Positions 1 through 8,588 of a stretch of 64,000 nt of DNA are shown piece by piece. This stretch comes from Neobacillus sp. WH10. Its GTDB lineage: Bacteria > Bacillota > Bacilli > Bacillales > Cytobacillaceae. The position numbers and the translations under genes are program-made. The first letter of the stretch is position 1, and every line of letters begins with the position of its first letter. The DNA is taken from positions 744,001-808,000 of the forward strand of contig NZ_CP126110.1 of NCBI RefSeq assembly GCF_030123405.1. The letters are read 5' to 3'. The notes below the pieces were generated by a model. That model saw only the letters and a program-made list of their open reading frames with translations, did not search any database and was not told where the DNA came from.

Positions 1-580
1 GTTGATTGAAGCGGTTGCGGCAATACTGCGTTATAACCTCGGGGATTTAAATAAAGCCTCTACGTTAAGAGAGGAAGTACGAATTGTGAAGGAGTATTTT
101 TTTATCCAGCAAACAAGATTTGGAGAACGGATTCAATTTTCCACCGAGATCGAGGACAGTTGTTTAGATATTGAAATACCGTGTTTAATATTACAGCCGC
201 TTGTTGAAAACGCCTTTATTCATGGGGTTGAATCGTATGAAGACAATGCAGTGATCCGCCTCCATATTTATCGGCATCAAGACCGAATACATGTAGAAGT
301 CATTGATAATGGGGATGGGATGGATGAGACTGTCAAAAACAGACTGCTCACCTATGTTAATGGGACTGAAACGGAGGAAATATACGAACCCGAAAAATCA
401 AAAGGTCACTCAACAGGCATTGGCGTGAAAAATGTGATTAGACGGTTACAGCTTTTTTACCAGCAGAACGACATTTTCGAAATAGAATCAGAGTTGACGA
501 AGGGAACAAATTTTAGATTGACGATTCCTAATGTGGCAAAGGGAGGAAGCAAGCTTGTTGAAAATTCTCATTGTGGATGA
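1..580 (+). CDS. YesM-type sensor histidine kinase, C-terminal part (5' end outside window)
   Basis: The reading frame is open from the window edge, so only the C-terminal kinase part is seen. It carries the features of the LytS/YesM histidine kinase family: an N box (LQPLVENAFIHG), a G1 box (VIDNGDGMD) and a G2 box (GIGVKNVIRRL) of the HATPase domain. The autophosphorylated His region and the sensor part lie upstream of the window. The gene overlaps the next one, a YesN-type regulator, by about 26 bases, so the two should be translated together. The pair sits directly upstream of a galactose/glucose-type ABC importer and probably controls it in response to extracellular sugar; this is inferred from position. 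Confidence 0.9.
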   Translation, partial: LIEAVAAILRYNLGDLNKASTLREEVRIVKEYFFIQQTRFGERIQFSTEIEDSCLDIEIPCLILQPLVENAFIHGVESYEDNAVIRLHIYRHQDRIHVEVIDNGDGMDETVKNRLLTYVNGTETEEIYEPEKSKGHSTGIGVKNVIRRLQLFYQQNDIFEIESELTKGTNFRLTIPNVAKGGSKLVENSHCG

Positions 581-2144
581 TGAAGTGCTTGAGAGAAAAG
601 CATTAACGAAAATTATTAACAGCTCATTACTGGACGTAACGGTCATTGGTGAAGCCGCAAATGGAAGAAAAGCAATTGAAATGGCTGTCGAGCATAGACC
701 GGATATTATTTTTATGGATATAAAAATGCCGGGCATTGATGGAGTCCAAGCGGTAAAAGAAATCAAAAAACTAAATTCCCTCATCCGCTTTATTATGGTT
801 TCTGCCTTTAATACGTTCGAATACGCCAAAGAAGTGATGCAGCAGGGGGTCAAGGAATACCTTTTAAAGCCTAGCAGCATACAAGATATTCTTGAGGCGG
901 TGGGGAGAGTTTCAAGCGAAATTCTTGAGGAAAGAAAGCATCAAGAAGAACAGCAAAGTCTGAGAGAAAATTTAGACCGTGCCGTTTCGATTGCGCAAAA
1001 AGAATGGATTTCATCTCTTTTAGTGAATCAAGTGCAGGATATTACCTTTGATGAATGGAGCAAGCTGTTAGGGGTAGAAATTACTTCGGGGTATATTATG
1101 TTGTTTACTTTACAACAGCTTGGTCCATCCGAACTCGCTGCAAGCGAAAAGCAAAACTTGTATACCTGGTTGAAGGATACCCTAAAAGCCGTCGTTAAAA
1201 AGCATGAAATCATGATTGGGCCGATAACTGACACACAGGTTCCGGTTTTATTCCTTTGCAAAAAGGTGACAGAAAAAACATATTTTAAAACAAACGCACA
1301 ACAGATTCTTGAGAGCTTTATTCGTTTTTTCAATAAGGAAAGCTTTAGAGGAGAATTAAGGATTGGGATTGGTCATCCGTACAGCCAGGCCCATGAACTG
1401 AATAAGTCTTATCATGAAGCGGTTATGGCATTGGAGCAACTTTTAAGAATGCCTAATCGGAGATATTTATTCTGCGACAAGCATGGAACTGCCTTTGAAG
1501 TGCCTGCTGAATCAGGTTTTATGGAGGTAGAGAAAAAGCTGTTAGATGCTGTAAGGCAAGGAGATGTCAATCAAGTCTTGTTTATTTTTGATTCATTTGT
1601 CACAAAGCTCGAATCGAACAAGACGATAAAACCATCATCGGTGAAAAAATCATTTGATGAGTTGTTTATTCTCCTATCCCGGATGCTTCACGATCTAGGC
1701 ATCAATTATGAACGGATTCCGGCAATCGACGAGTCTGAGGATATCTGGCTTATTTTTGAAAAAGGGAAAACACATCTGCTTGCGGTCGTTCAGCATGTAC
1801 AGTTGTGGCGGAATAATCATGCTAAAGGAATGCTGCAAAAGGCAAAGGAATATATCGAAATCCATTTTTCTGAATCTATTACATTAGAATCAGTAGCCGA
1901 ATATGTCGAGCTTAGTCCCTTTTATTTTAGTAAATTATTTAAAGACCGGTTTGGCTTGACGTTTATTGATTACTTGACAGAAATAAGAATTAAGCATGCC
2001 AAAGCGGAAATAGTGAATCAGGGAAAAAGCTTAAAGGAAATTTGTTATTCAGTAGGCTATAAAGACCCGAACTATTTTAGCCGCGTATTTAAAAAGGCAA
2101 CCGGCTTGTCCCCAACTGAGTATCGTAAAGTAACGGTAAGTTAA
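555..2144 (+). CDS. YesN-type response regulator with AraC output domain
   Basis: A CheY-like receiver is at the N-terminus (LIVDDE acidic pocket, phosphoacceptor Asp in FMDIKMPG, Lys in LLKPSS). A long variable middle follows, and an AraC/XylS double helix-turn-helix fills the last 100 residues (SLKEICYSVGYKDPNYFSRVFKK). The length of about 529 residues is normal for YesN-like regulators. I place the start at TTG 555 or the adjacent TTG 558, because GGGAGG lies at 541-546 at the right distance; an ATG at 531 in the same frame has no ribosome binding site. The gene ends just before a terminator and is followed by the mgl operon, its likely target. Confidence 0.93.
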   Translation: MLKILIVDDEVLERKALTKIINSSLLDVTVIGEAANGRKAIEMAVEHRPDIIFMDIKMPGIDGVQAVKEIKKLNSLIRFIMVSAFNTFEYAKEVMQQGVKEYLLKPSSIQDILEAVGRVSSEILEERKHQEEQQSLRENLDRAVSIAQKEWISSLLVNQVQDITFDEWSKLLGVEITSGYIMLFTLQQLGPSELAASEKQNLYTWLKDTLKAVVKKHEIMIGPITDTQVPVLFLCKKVTEKTYFKTNAQQILESFIRFFNKESFRGELRIGIGHPYSQAHELNKSYHEAVMALEQLLRMPNRRYLFCDKHGTAFEVPAESGFMEVEKKLLDAVRQGDVNQVLFIFDSFVTKLESNKTIKPSSVKKSFDELFILLSRMLHDLGINYERIPAIDESEDIWLIFEKGKTHLLAVVQHVQLWRNNHAKGMLQKAKEYIEIHFSESITLESVAEYVELSPFYFSKLFKDRFGLTFIDYLTEIRIKHAKAEIVNQGKSLKEICYSVGYKDPNYFSRVFKKATGLSPTEYRKVTVS

Positions 2145-2179
2145 AAAATAAGACCAACCAGAGGTGGTCTTATTTTTTT
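2143..2179 (+). terminator. Intrinsic terminator after the YesN-type regulator
   Basis: An inverted repeat (AAATAAGACCAACC, short loop, GGTGGTCTTATTT, with one bulged A) is followed by a run of T. It begins at the stop codon of the regulator and separates the two-component operon from the sugar importer. Confidence 0.85.
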
Positions 2180-2198
2180 ATGGAAAGAACTTCGGTAA

Positions 2199-2338
2199 TT
2201 GTCTAGCTCCAGTGTACAACCCACTCCTCCCTACGATAAGTCAACATCGAATCGCTTCCGCTCTTCGTGTTTCCTTTATCTCAGTCGAAGTAGGCCCCTT
2301 GCCATACGTCGCTAAACGTGCGCTTCCACTTTTCTGTT
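2199..2338. repeat. Diverged copy of a common Bacillus intergenic repeat
   Basis: The stretch opens with TTGTCTAGCTCCAG and closes with GCGCTTCCACTTTTCTG. These resemble the conserved ends of an interspersed non-coding repeat I recall from many Bacillus genomes (TGTCTAGCTCCAGCGC ... GCGCTTCCGCTTTTC). A 64-codon open frame across it has no ribosome binding site and is not credible. With the following 170 bases it makes up the 370-base gap between regulator and importer. Confidence 0.5.
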
Positions 2339-2425
2339 TGCGACCGTTTGCAAAATAATCTAGATATTCACAAATATGTGCTATTGATTGGAACTATTGC
2401 ATCGATTCTCCTGATGCTAACATAT

Positions 2426-2487
2426 GTGTAAGGGCTTACACAAGAGGCTGAGGTAAGCAGATTCGCATAGTTTATCAGCGCCTCTTT
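2426..2487 (+). promoter_or_regulatory. cre-like CcpA operator (2428-2441) and leader hairpin upstream of mglB
   Basis: A perfect palindrome with arms TGTGTAAG and CTTACACA lies at 2426-2443. Its core TGTAAGGGCTTACA fits the CcpA cre consensus TGWAANCGNTNWCA except for G in place of the central C. It is followed by a stem-loop (AAGAGGC 2443-2449 with GCCTCTT 2481-2487) in the mglB leader. Catabolite repression of the importer is inferred. Confidence 0.55.
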
Positions 2488-2514
2488 ATCAAAAAGTAAA
2501 AGGAGAATGATCAC

Positions 2515-3579
2515 ATGCTTAAGAAGAAAAAAGGGTTAATTCTATCTTTAACGGTTGCATCTAGTATTCTATTGGCGGCAGGATGCAGCAGTTCAACCAG
2601 CGGGTCTGATTCTGGCAAAGGTAAGGAAGGCAGCGATCTTCCTGCTGTTGGGGCAACAATTTACAAGTTTGATGACAACTTCATGTCTTACGTTCGCCGA
2701 GCAATGGAAGATTCAGCAAAAGATAAAGTAAAACTGATGTTGAATGACTCGCAAAACGACCAAGCAAAACAAATTGAGCAAGTGGATACGCTCATTGCCA
2801 AAGGGGCAAAATCATTGGCCATTAACCTTGTTGATCCAAAAGCAGCGCAGACTATTATTGACAAAGCGAAGCCAAAGAATATCCCAGTGATCTTCTTTAA
2901 CAAAGAGCCAGATGCTAACGTTTTGAAAGGCTATGATAAAGCTTACTATGTTGGAACAACTTCTTCAGAATCAGGCGTTCTTCAAGGGGAATTAATCGCA
3001 AAAGCATGGGAAGCAAACAAAGATAAATATGATAAAAACAAGGACGGTAAACTCCAGTACGTATTACTAAAAGGGGAGCCAGGACACCCAGATGCGGAAG
3101 CCCGTACGAAATTTGCAGTAGATACGGTGAAACAAAAAGGAATTCAAGTAGAAGAATTAGCAATGGATACGGCGATGTGGGATGCAACGAAAGCAACTGA
3201 AAAAATGGATGCTTGGTTAGCAAAATACAGCGACAAAATTGAATTTGTTATTGCAAACAACGATGGTATGGCACTAGGTGCCATTGCATCGCTTGAAAAA
3301 GCAGGATACTTCTCTGGCGACAAGTATATGCCTGTAGTTGGTGTGGACGCGATTCCAGAAGCACTAGAAATGATTGAAAAAGGCAAAATGATTGGTTCCA
3401 TCTTAAATGATGCGAAAAACCAAGGTAAAGCAACCGTTGAACTTGCTACAAACGCTGCAAAAGGGAAAGACGTCTTAAATGGAACAGAGTGGAAGCTAGA
3501 CGATAAGAAAGCCGTTCGTGTACCTTATGTTGAAGTAACAAAAGATAATATCCAAGTTGGTAAAGATGCGTATAAATAA
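2515..3579 (+). CDS. mglB: Galactose/glucose ABC transporter substrate-binding lipoprotein
   Basis: This is a 354-residue periplasmic-binding-protein-like lipoprotein. A signal peptide ends in the lipobox LLAAGC (Cys 24) and a Ser/Gly linker follows, so the protein is anchored on the outer face of the membrane. It captures galactose or glucose for the MglAC importer. An EF-hand-like calcium loop DKNKDGKLQ at residues 173-181 matches the loop known from MglB of enterobacteria and sets it apart from ribose-binding proteins. The start follows a good AAAAGGAG site. It is the first gene of mglBAC, under a cre-like site and downstream of a YesM/YesN pair. Confidence 0.93.
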   Translation: MLKKKKGLILSLTVASSILLAAGCSSSTSGSDSGKGKEGSDLPAVGATIYKFDDNFMSYVRRAMEDSAKDKVKLMLNDSQNDQAKQIEQVDTLIAKGAKSLAINLVDPKAAQTIIDKAKPKNIPVIFFNKEPDANVLKGYDKAYYVGTTSSESGVLQGELIAKAWEANKDKYDKNKDGKLQYVLLKGEPGHPDAEARTKFAVDTVKQKGIQVEELAMDTAMWDATKATEKMDAWLAKYSDKIEFVIANNDGMALGAIASLEKAGYFSGDKYMPVVGVDAIPEALEMIEKGKMIGSILNDAKNQGKATVELATNAAKGKDVLNGTEWKLDDKKAVRVPYVEVTKDNIQVGKDAYK

Positions 3580-3605
3580 GATTTAGCAGATTTAGATTAA
3601 GAGAA

Positions 3606-3688
3606 AGCGCCGGTCCTGTGGCAGCCGAAGGGTTTGCCCTTAGGCGCTCTCCGAACGAAGGAAAAGCTCCTGCTTTTCCTTCGTTCGG
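3606..3688 (+). terminator. Two strong hairpins between mglB and mglA
   Basis: A first hairpin pairs AGCGCC (3606) with GGCGCT (3643) and contains an inner AAGGG/CCCTT stem. A second has perfect 17-base arms, 3651-3667 and 3672-3688, around a 4-base loop. No clean T run follows directly, so this may be a partial terminator or an mRNA-stabilising structure that lets the binding protein be made in excess over the membrane parts. Confidence 0.6.
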
Positions 3689-3743
3689 GGTATTGCTTTT
3701 TTGGAAGCGGGACAACGACAGAATATAGAAAATTTTTTCAATA

Positions 3744-3778
3744 AATATGAGACTCGCATTCAAAGTCTCATATTTTTT
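3744..3778 (+). terminator. Terminator-like hairpin just upstream of mglA
   Basis: AATATGAGACT pairs with AGTCTCATATT and is followed by TTTTT, ending about 25 bases before the mglA start. It looks like an intrinsic terminator within the mgl operon, so mglA and mglC depend on read-through or a separate signal. Confidence 0.65.
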
Positions 3779-3803
3779 AAATGGTAAGCGAGGAGGTTCG
3801 CTC

Positions 3804-5306
3804 ATGTCTGTAGCTAGTACAACCAATTTACTTGAAATGCAAAATATAACCAAGCGATTTCCCGGCGTGATCGCCCTCGATAATGTTTCACTCAAGGTTA
3901 AGGCTGGAACCGTGCATGCCTTAATGGGTGAAAATGGGGCAGGTAAATCCACGTTAATGAAATGCTTATTCGGGATTTATTCGATGGATGAAGGAAAAAT
4001 TCTTTTTGAAGGAAAGGAAGTTTCCTTTGCCAATTCCAAGCAAGCACTTGAAAATGGCGTTTCAATGGTGCATCAGGAATTGAACCAGGTACGGCAGCGC
4101 AATGTTATGGATAATATTTGGCTGGGCCGGTATCCGAAAAAAGGCGTCTTCATTGATGAGAAGAAAATGTATGAGGACACTAAGGCTATTTTCAAGGGGC
4201 TTGATATTAATATTGACCCGCGGAGTAAGGTTAGCAGCTTATCCGTTTCTGAGATGCAGATGGTGGAAATAGCAAAAGCGGTTTCGTACCGTTCAAAAAT
4301 CATCGTAATGGACGAACCAACTTCATCACTAACTGAAAATGAAGTGAACCATCTGTTTACCATCATTCGAAAACTGCAGAGTGAAAACGTTGCGATCATC
4401 TATATCTCGCACAAAATGGAGGAAATATTGAAGATTTCCGATGAAGTGACAATTATGCGAGACGGTCAATATATTGCGACGAAAAGTGCGAAGGAATTAA
4501 CAACAGATGAAATCATTAAGCTCATGGTTGGCCGTGATTTGTCACAGCGTTTTCCAACAAAAAGCAACAAGCCGGGAGATGTGATTCTAAAAGTTTCTAA
4601 CTTAACTGCAGAGACGCAGCCTTCTTTTTCTGAAGTGAACTTCGAGCTGAGGAAGGGTGAAATCTTAGGAATCGCCGGTCTCGTTGGCTCTAAGCGAACG
4701 GAAGTGCTGGAATCGATATTTGGGATGAGAGCGTTGAAATCTGGAACGATTGAATTGAATGGCAAGATCGTAAAAAATCATTCCCCACAGCATGCCATCA
4801 AAAACGGTTTTGCCCTTGTAACGGAAGAAAGAAGATCAACCGGTATTTTTCCAGAGTTAAGTATCAGTTTCAACTCGATTATTTCCAACATGGCTCAATA
4901 CCGTAAAGGCCCATTCTTATCAGACAGTAAGGTCAAGGAAGATACGCAGTGGGTGATTGATTCCATGAAGGTGAAAACACCTACGCAAAAAACATCTATT
5001 GGAAGTCTTTCAGGAGGTAACCAGCAGAAGGTTATTATTGGGCGCTGGCTCCTGACAAAACCGGATATTTTATTGCTTGATGAACCAACACGGGGAATTG
5101 ATGTTGGAGCAAAGTTTGAAATCTATCAACTTATTAACCAATTAGCAGCGGACGGGAAAGGCATTATTATGATATCTTCCGAAATGCCAGAGCTTTTAGG
5201 GGTTACAGATAGAATTTTAGTGATGAGTAATGGAAAAGCAGCTGGAATCGTTGATACGTCTACGACATCTCAAGAAGAAATTATGCGATTAGCAGCTTTG
5301 TATTAG
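3804..5306 (+). CDS. mglA: Galactose/methyl galactoside ABC importer ATPase (two fused NBDs)
   Basis: A double ATP-binding cassette protein of 500 residues, the usual size for MglA/RbsA/XylG. The first cassette has Walker A GENGAGKS (residues 42-49) and Walker B IIVMDEPTSS. The second has the signature LSGGNQQK and Walker B LLLDEPTRGID, but a degenerate P-loop (GLVGSKRTE), as is normal in this family. It powers sugar uptake on the cytoplasmic side of the MglC permease. I choose ATG 3804 because AGGAGG lies at 3791-3796; the frame is open further upstream, through the hairpin, but without a ribosome binding site. Confidence 0.93.
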   Translation: MSVASTTNLLEMQNITKRFPGVIALDNVSLKVKAGTVHALMGENGAGKSTLMKCLFGIYSMDEGKILFEGKEVSFANSKQALENGVSMVHQELNQVRQRNVMDNIWLGRYPKKGVFIDEKKMYEDTKAIFKGLDINIDPRSKVSSLSVSEMQMVEIAKAVSYRSKIIVMDEPTSSLTENEVNHLFTIIRKLQSENVAIIYISHKMEEILKISDEVTIMRDGQYIATKSAKELTTDEIIKLMVGRDLSQRFPTKSNKPGDVILKVSNLTAETQPSFSEVNFELRKGEILGIAGLVGSKRTEVLESIFGMRALKSGTIELNGKIVKNHSPQHAIKNGFALVTEERRSTGIFPELSISFNSIISNMAQYRKGPFLSDSKVKEDTQWVIDSMKVKTPTQKTSIGSLSGGNQQKVIIGRWLLTKPDILLLDEPTRGIDVGAKFEIYQLINQLAADGKGIIMISSEMPELLGVTDRILVMSNGKAAGIVDTSTTSQEEIMRLAALY

Positions 5307-5318
5307 GAGGCGATTGAA

Positions 5319-6341
5319 ATGAATACGCAGGCATCAAAAAAATCGAATGTATCAAAATGGCTTGTTGATAATGTTATTTATGTAGTTTTAGTCCTTCTCG
5401 TTATCGGGATTGTCATTGCTTCTCCTGATTTCTTATCGATGACGAACTTAATAAATATTTTAAGTCAATCATCCTCCCGAATCATTATTGCACTTGGGGT
5501 TGCCGGGATCTTAATTACAGCAGGTACAGATCTTTCAGCCGGCCGGATGGTCGGACTTTCAGCTGTTATTTCAGCATCTATGCTCCAGGCTGGGGATTAT
5601 GCGTATAAAATGTATCCGAACTTGCCTGAATTACCGCTTTTTGTGCCGATTTTACTAGCAATGGCTGCAACAGGTTTAATCGCAGCAATAAACGGTGTGG
5701 TTGTTTCAAAATTTCACGTGCCACCGTTCATTGCGACATTAGGTATGATGATCGGTGTTTACGGACTGACTTCAATTTACTTTGACCGTCCGCCATATGG
5801 TGCACAGCCAATCGGCGGTTTAAGTGAAAAATTTACTACCTTTGCACAGCGCGGTATCAAAATTGGTTCATATGAATTCCCTTATCTTATTCTTTATGCC
5901 ATTATTGTATCTCTCATTATTTGGGTCATTTGGAATAAAACGCAGCTTGGTAAAAACATGTATGCAATCGGTGGAAACCCAGAAGCAGCTAAGGTTTCTG
6001 GTGTTAACGTCGCTAGAAATCTCATTATCATCTACACAATTGCCGGTCTTCTTTACGGCTTAACGGGCACTCTAGAGGCGGGACGTGTCGGCAGTGCAAC
6101 GAACAACACAGGTAATATGTACGAATTAGACGCGATTGCAGCCTGCGTAGTCGGTGGTGTATCCCTATCAGGTGGGATTGGAACTGTTCCGGGGGTTATC
6201 ACAGGGGTATTAATATTCCAAGTAATCAACTATGGGCTAGCATTCCTAGGCGTAAGCCCGTACATCCAATTCATTGTAAAAGGCCTAATCATCATCGTCG
6301 CCGTCGCATTCGACATGCGCAAACACGCTAAGAAAAAATAA
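5319..6341 (+). CDS. mglC: Galactose/methyl galactoside ABC importer permease
   Basis: A 340-residue, very hydrophobic protein with eight or more membrane segments, of the BPD_transp_2 family (RbsC/MglC/XylH). It has the family's ILITAGTDLSAGRMVGLSA segment and a C-terminal ACVVGGVSLSGGIGTVPGV block, which contacts the ATPase. It forms the membrane channel of the importer. It starts 12 bases after mglA behind AGGAGG and ends right before a palindromic element that may serve as the operon terminator. Confidence 0.93.
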   Translation: MNTQASKKSNVSKWLVDNVIYVVLVLLVIGIVIASPDFLSMTNLINILSQSSSRIIIALGVAGILITAGTDLSAGRMVGLSAVISASMLQAGDYAYKMYPNLPELPLFVPILLAMAATGLIAAINGVVVSKFHVPPFIATLGMMIGVYGLTSIYFDRPPYGAQPIGGLSEKFTTFAQRGIKIGSYEFPYLILYAIIVSLIIWVIWNKTQLGKNMYAIGGNPEAAKVSGVNVARNLIIIYTIAGLLYGLTGTLEAGRVGSATNNTGNMYELDAIAACVVGGVSLSGGIGTVPGVITGVLIFQVINYGLAFLGVSPYIQFIVKGLIIIVAVAFDMRKHAKKK

Positions 6342-6348
6342 GTAACTG

Positions 6349-6397
6349 GGTGTCAGGCATCACCATTGGACAATGTCCAATGACGATGCCTGACACT
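6349..6397. repeat. Interspersed palindrome GTGTCAGGCA ... TGCCTGACAC, copy 1
   Basis: GGTGTCAGGCATCACCATTGG and its near reverse complement form a long hairpin around ACAATGT. It sits between the convergent mglC and anti-sigma genes and could terminate both. Related copies occur at 21142, 22771, 27177, and as split arms at 56952 and 57801. Confidence 0.85.
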
Positions 6398-6411
6398 GTT
6401 ATTTAGAAAGA

Positions 6412-7242
6412 TTAAGAAGTACCCAGAACTTTTTGCCCCTGGGGCTGTGTGTTGTTTGGAGTTGGTTCGAGTGTGATTCCAATGTCATCAAAGGAGAGGT
6501 CCTTTGGCAGGCGGCTGGTCATTATGCCGTTACCATTTGGATCAGGCTTTAGTGTGCCGGCACTTTGCCGATTGCCATTCTTTAAGAGCCATACTTGATA
6601 TACTTCCTCATCTTTCGTACTTGGCAACTTAGATAAATCAATGACTAGGACGGTGTCACGGCCTTCCTCTAAAAGGTAGGCGCTTCCACTTGCCGAAGCG
6701 GCTAAATTCAACCCTTTTAAATCAAATGTCCGGACAATTTGTGTTTGAGAACTCGCTTTGTATTCTAATACCACTATGTTTTCCTTCAATTGGTGGTTAC
6801 TCCAGAAAAGCCCGATTACTCCTAATACTAAAACGGCTGTAATACCCGTAGATAACGGTGAAAATTGTTTTCCTAGAAAAGCCATTAACCCATCAAGATA
6901 ACTACGCTTTTTTAACTTTCCTTCTTGAACCTCTAAAGTAGCTAGATTTTCAGCTGTCTTAGCTTGAGTCAGTGATGATCCCTTATTTTCAGTCTCCTTA
7001 GCTTGAACTAGTGATTCTGTCGAATTTTCTTGAAAAATAAAGTCCATGACCTCAGCTTTTAAGGATTCTGGAACATCCATTTCTTCGACATCATAAGAAA
7101 GCATTTGCCATGTCTCCTTTAAAGAATTTACTTCTATACGGCAATGATTACATGTTATTAGATGTTGTTCAAATTGTACCCTTTCATCTACCGATAGCTC
7201 GCCAATGATATATAAAGATAGGTTTTCGCATTTATTTTCCAT
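6412..7242 (-). CDS. Membrane anti-sigma factor (zinc-finger plus RskA-type domain)
   Basis: A 276-residue anti-sigma factor partnered with the ECF sigma factor encoded just upstream. The N-terminus has an anti-sigma zinc motif H-x3-C-x2-C (HLITCNHC). A charged linker follows, then one membrane segment around residues 130-155, and an outer RskA-like domain (VYQVWLLKNG...SAGTLKPD). It should hold the sigma factor inactive until a surface signal triggers release. The ATG at 7242 has GGAGG at 7251-7255 and overlaps the sigma gene stop by 11 bases, which suggests translational coupling; the GTG at 7251 would lie on the ribosome binding site. Confidence 0.88.
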   Translation of the reverse strand: MENKCENLSLYIIGELSVDERVQFEQHLITCNHCRIEVNSLKETWQMLSYDVEEMDVPESLKAEVMDFIFQENSTESLVQAKETENKGSSLTQAKTAENLATLEVQEGKLKKRSYLDGLMAFLGKQFSPLSTGITAVLVLGVIGLFWSNHQLKENIVVLEYKASSQTQIVRTFDLKGLNLAASASGSAYLLEEGRDTVLVIDLSKLPSTKDEEVYQVWLLKNGNRQSAGTLKPDPNGNGIMTSRLPKDLSFDDIGITLEPTPNNTQPQGQKVLGTS

Positions 7243-7816
7243 GCGGAACACCTCCAGTTTCTTTACTGAAATAATTACGAAGTATTTTTAAAGTTTGATG
7301 TAGCCGGCTTTTAATAGTACCAAGCGGTTTTTGTTCCAGTTTAGCAATTTCACTTAAGGAATATCCCTCCCAGTATAATAAATTGATCAGGCGCTGCTGC
7401 GGTTCAGATAGATGCTGCTTTGCTTCCTGAATTTGTTGTTTTAATAGATTTCTTGAAACTTGCTGTGGTACATCTTCCGTTTCCCGATCCTCCATTTGCC
7501 ACCATTCGTTAAGTTCCAGCTGTACCATCCCCGGCTGTTTTTGTTCCTTTCGAATTATATCAATGGCGATGTTTCGGGTAATGGTGAGAATCCAGTTTGC
7601 AAATTTGCCTTGCAGTGGGTTGTAAGTCCTTTTTGTTGTCCAAAGTCGGAGAAAAACTTGTTGGACAATTTCTTTGGTTTTCTCTCTATCACCTTTTGTT
7701 AATTTAAAGGAGAAGCTGTAGACAAGCTTTACATAGCGATCATAAAGTTCTTCAAGCGCCGGTCGATGTTTTTGGTTAATTAATGCAATCAGTTCCTCGT
7801 CCGTTTTCGATTTCAA
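7232..7816 (-). CDS. ECF-type RNA polymerase sigma factor
   Basis: A 194-residue sigma-70 family protein of the ECF group, with only regions 2 and 4. Region 2 includes LYDRYVKLVYSFSFKLT and FANWILTITRNIAIDIIRK. Region 4 has the helix-turn-helix EGYSLSEIAKLEQKPLGTIKSRLHQ. The start is TTG 7816 behind GGGAGAG. It is co-transcribed with its RskA-like anti-sigma factor, and the lipoprotein gene lies just upstream in the same direction. The group resembles the SigK/RskA pairs of actinobacteria; the regulon is not evident beyond the neighbouring lipoprotein. Confidence 0.92.
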   Translation of the reverse strand: MKSKTDEELIALINQKHRPALEELYDRYVKLVYSFSFKLTKGDREKTKEIVQQVFLRLWTTKRTYNPLQGKFANWILTITRNIAIDIIRKEQKQPGMVQLELNEWWQMEDRETEDVPQQVSRNLLKQQIQEAKQHLSEPQQRLINLLYWEGYSLSEIAKLEQKPLGTIKSRLHQTLKILRNYFSKETGGVPHGK

Positions 7817-7871
7817 TGCCGAATTCTCTCCCTTATGAAATAGTTTTTTTTAAGTATAAACTATAGTAAAC

Positions 7872-7905
7872 AGAAAAAAGAACTGCCAAAAGTGCAGTCC
7901 TTTCG
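7872..7905 (-). terminator. Hairpin terminator after the lipoprotein gene
   Basis: Read on the minus strand, ACTGC and GCAGT pair around ACTTTTG and are followed by TCTTTTTT. It separates the lipoprotein from the sigma gene, so sigma expression from the lipoprotein promoter would need read-through. Confidence 0.6.
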
Positions 7906-7912
7906 TATCATA

Positions 7913-8425
7913 TTATGGTGCAAAAGTTGTTTCACTGTTAACGATGAACCAAACGTCTTTAACCCCTTGTCCGTTCACATCCCCAATTGCTTGATCTTTA
8001 ACAAAGTAGTACAGCGGGTAGCCTTTATAGGTTGTTTGTTGTTTACCCGTGTCATCGCGGGTAATAGTACCGAAGTCCTCTTTGTTAAAGCCTTCTGGAA
8101 CCTCAAAATTTTCTGTATAGAAGGCCGGCCAGTTTTGCAGACATTCACCGCTGCAGTTAGAAGTATTTGGCTTATCGTTTTTGAAGTAGTAAAGTGCCTT
8201 ACCGTCAGCATCAGCAAGATACTTTCCAATCTTTTCATTTTCCGTTAATTTTAGGGCTGACACTGGATCATTAGAGGATTCTTCTGTTTGAACATCTCCT
8301 GATTCCTTTGACACTTCTTCCGTTTGGTCATTTGCCTTTGTATCTTCTGCTTTTTCTTTAGAACTGCAGCCAACAAGCAGCACTCCTGTTAAAACAAATA
8401 AGAATAACCAATTCCACTTTTTCAT
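7913..8425 (-). CDS. Secreted lipoprotein with two lipoprotein_15 (COG4315-type) repeats
   Basis: A 170-residue lipoprotein: signal peptide with lipobox LLVGC (Cys 20), then an acidic low-complexity linker, then a compact domain. The motifs ADGKALYYFKNDKPNTSNCSG, CLQNWPAF and YKGYPLYYFVKDQAIGDVNG define the secreted-repeat family PF03640, whose role is unknown. It should sit on the outer membrane face. It lies directly upstream of the ECF sigma/anti-sigma pair and has an ECF-like promoter, so it is probably a target of that sigma factor. Families of this kind are often found beside redox or stress systems, but nothing here proves a function. Confidence 0.88.
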   Translation of the reverse strand: MKKWNWLFLFVLTGVLLVGCSSKEKAEDTKANDQTEEVSKESGDVQTEESSNDPVSALKLTENEKIGKYLADADGKALYYFKNDKPNTSNCSGECLQNWPAFYTENFEVPEGFNKEDFGTITRDDTGKQQTTYKGYPLYYFVKDQAIGDVNGQGVKDVWFIVNSETTFAP

Positions 8426-8460
8426 GATTTAAATCCTCCTTAGCTGATCTTTTCAATAAA

Positions 8461-8490
8461 GGTAACGAAGGAGGAGTAAAAACGGTTCGA
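8461..8490 (-). promoter_or_regulatory. Possible ECF-sigma promoter of the lipoprotein gene
   Basis: On the minus strand, CGAACC is followed after 16 bases by CGTTACC. This resembles the AAC ... CGT layout of Bacillus ECF promoters such as those of SigM and SigW. It lies about 35-65 bases before the lipoprotein start. No matching motif is seen directly before the sigma gene. Confidence 0.4.
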
Positions 8491-8588
8491 TAAAAAAATA
8501 ATTATTTGTATCAAGCTCTTCAGAGGCACGGAAGCTAATCATCGTAATTTTTACCTGCATTTCTCAATCTTTTAAACTAATCATGCTT

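Noticed and set aside
2164..2358. 64-codon open frame after the first response regulator
   Set aside because: It starts inside a terminator and runs across an intergenic repeat, with no ribosome binding site.
3446..3952. 168-codon minus-strand frame across the mglB-mglA gap
   Set aside because: It spans hairpins and both mgl genes, and no family resemblance is seen.
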